From Phycisphaerae bacterium (GTDB lineage: Bacteria > Planctomycetota > Phycisphaerae > UBA1845), in NCBI GenBank assembly GCA_022072505.1, contig JAJVHU010000026.1:40853-104852 (forward strand): a stretch of 64,000 nt of DNA. Direction: 5' to 3'. Under the pieces are notes generated by a model. That model had not been told where the DNA came from. It searched no databases and saw nothing but the letters and a program-made list of their open reading frames with translations. A program made the translations under genes and the position numbers. This document shows, in pieces, positions 63,267 through 64,000 of the stretch; positions within the stretch are counted from its first letter, which is position 1; every line of letters starts with the position of its first letter.

Positions 63267-64000
63267 CTACGCGGTTGCCTTCAGCGGGGCAACCTCTTGC
63301 CGCAACGCATTCAATTTTTCCAGATCGGCCGGTGCGATGCGGATGCCGCGCCAGCGCCGGGCCACGTCCACCGTTACCGCATAGATCAGCGCCAAGCTGG
63401 CCTGTTCGCCGCCCAGCGCGCCCTGCACCTTCGTCCGCCGGCGGGCCTCCTCGATCAGCCGCTCCAGTGTGTTGGTCGTGCGCACCCGCCGGCGGTGCGA
63501 GTCGGGCAGCTTCAGGCACGTCAGGCACTCCTCCAGGCTCTTCTCCAGGCACAGCATCGCGTTCTCATAGCGGTCGCGGTACTGCTCGATGCGTTCTCAT
63601 AGCGGTCGCGGTACTGCTCGATCAGCGAGCGCCCCTTCTTGACACCCGTCTCGTGGTCCTTGGCGTAGAATACCGCGTGGATCTGCCGCTTCAGCTCGCC
63701 CTGCGCGCCCCGCGGCAGCTTGCCCAGCACGTTCCGCAGCTTGTGCGCCTGGCACTTCTGCGGCAACGACTTCGGCCACACCGCCTTCAGCGCCTTGCGC
63801 AACCCCGGACCATCGTCGCTGCAATACAACCGTGGCGGACGCAGATCGCGTTCCAACAAGTCGCGCAGGAACCCCAGGCACGCGTCATAACTTTCGCGAT
63901 CGCTCAGACCGACGCTTAATAACACTTTTCGTCCGTCGGACAGAATGCCATACGCGATCAGCACCGGCTGCTTCTCGTCGCGCTCGGCATGCAGCTTCAC
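63267..64000 (-). pseudogene. IS256-family transposase, partial and frameshifted
   Basis: The upstream part (off the right edge to about 63600) has IS256/Mutator motifs: AYGILSDGRKVLLSVGLSD, FLRDLLERDLRPPRLYCSDDG (catalytic Asp) and QKCQAHKLRNVLGKLP (the C-x2-H). The downstream part in another frame (LTCLKLPDSHRRRVRTTNTLERL, then QASLALIYAV) is the usual C-terminus. The shift is caused by a 32-bp tandem duplication at 63559-63622. Removing one copy would rejoin the frames. The 5' end is outside the window. Confidence 0.85.
63559..63622 (-). repeat. 32-bp direct tandem duplication in transposase
   Basis: GCGTTCTCATAGCGGTCGCG and the next 12 bases occur at 63559-63590 and again, identically, at 63591-63622. 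32 is not divisible by three, so the duplication breaks the reading frame. The perfect identity suggests a very recent event or an assembly artefact. Confidence 0.9.

Overview
The window is high-GC bacterial DNA, very probably from a planctomycete (Planctomycetota, perhaps Phycisphaerae-like). This rests on the protein at 16058-16783, which ends in a C-terminal zinc ribbon with the YDLTGNVSGVCPECG signature common in that phylum. It also rests on the secreted-protein signature FTIDGGG...GGFWPG at 18198, on dockerin-like calcium motifs inside Rhs proteins, and on a DUF4190 plus DUF1559-tail protein at 27581. kdsB points to a KDO-containing outer membrane. A FlgM-like protein next to a flagellin, and a Flp-type pilin, point to motility and adhesion. 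No rRNA, tRNA or CRISPR array was recognised.

Layout. 1-1946 is a minus-strand membrane redox operon (Rieske/ferric-reductase-like). 2663-11100 is an accessory island: an IS701-like transposase fragment, an orphan DUF4279 immunity-like gene, and three tandem Rhs core/toxin/immunity cassettes with a fourth decayed cassette. None of these cassettes has a normal N-terminus, so they look like a silent store of toxin tips. 11619-22569 carries housekeeping genes (clpX, flagellin, an RDD protein, nfo, pyrG, kdsB). 22570-26186 is almost entirely repetitive DNA. Within it lies a broken 1.1-kb IS1182/IS5-like element that contains both a 28-bp minisatellite and a 98-bp MITE. 26187-48224 has a halogenase-like flavoprotein, an ion transporter, ruvX, a paaD-like gene, purE, a trans-sulfuration enzyme, a methyltransferase/glycosyltransferase set, and a minus-strand operon of three SPFH (HflK/HflC-like) proteins plus an ABC exporter. 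48419-63125 has clpB with an in-frame repeat insertion, an AbiE-type toxin-antitoxin pair behind a perfect 21-bp inverted repeat, korAB, a Flp pilin, an ACT protein, dnaK and a HEAT-DMP19 fusion. The right edge is a frameshifted IS256-family transposase.

The most unusual theme is short inverted repeats with three-base loops. Stem sequences vary while the 3-nt loop architecture stays constant. They occur between genes, inside the Rhs cassettes, as tandem arrays, and six times in frame inside clpB. Two MITE families are also resolved. MITE-A has five copies of about 98 bp with 4-bp target duplications; MITE-B is about 121 bp with 3-bp duplications and shares its ends with the broken IS. One MITE-A copy can be excised on paper to restore a transposase reading frame exactly.

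All assignments come from reading the sequence and remembered family motifs. No database search or structure prediction was run.
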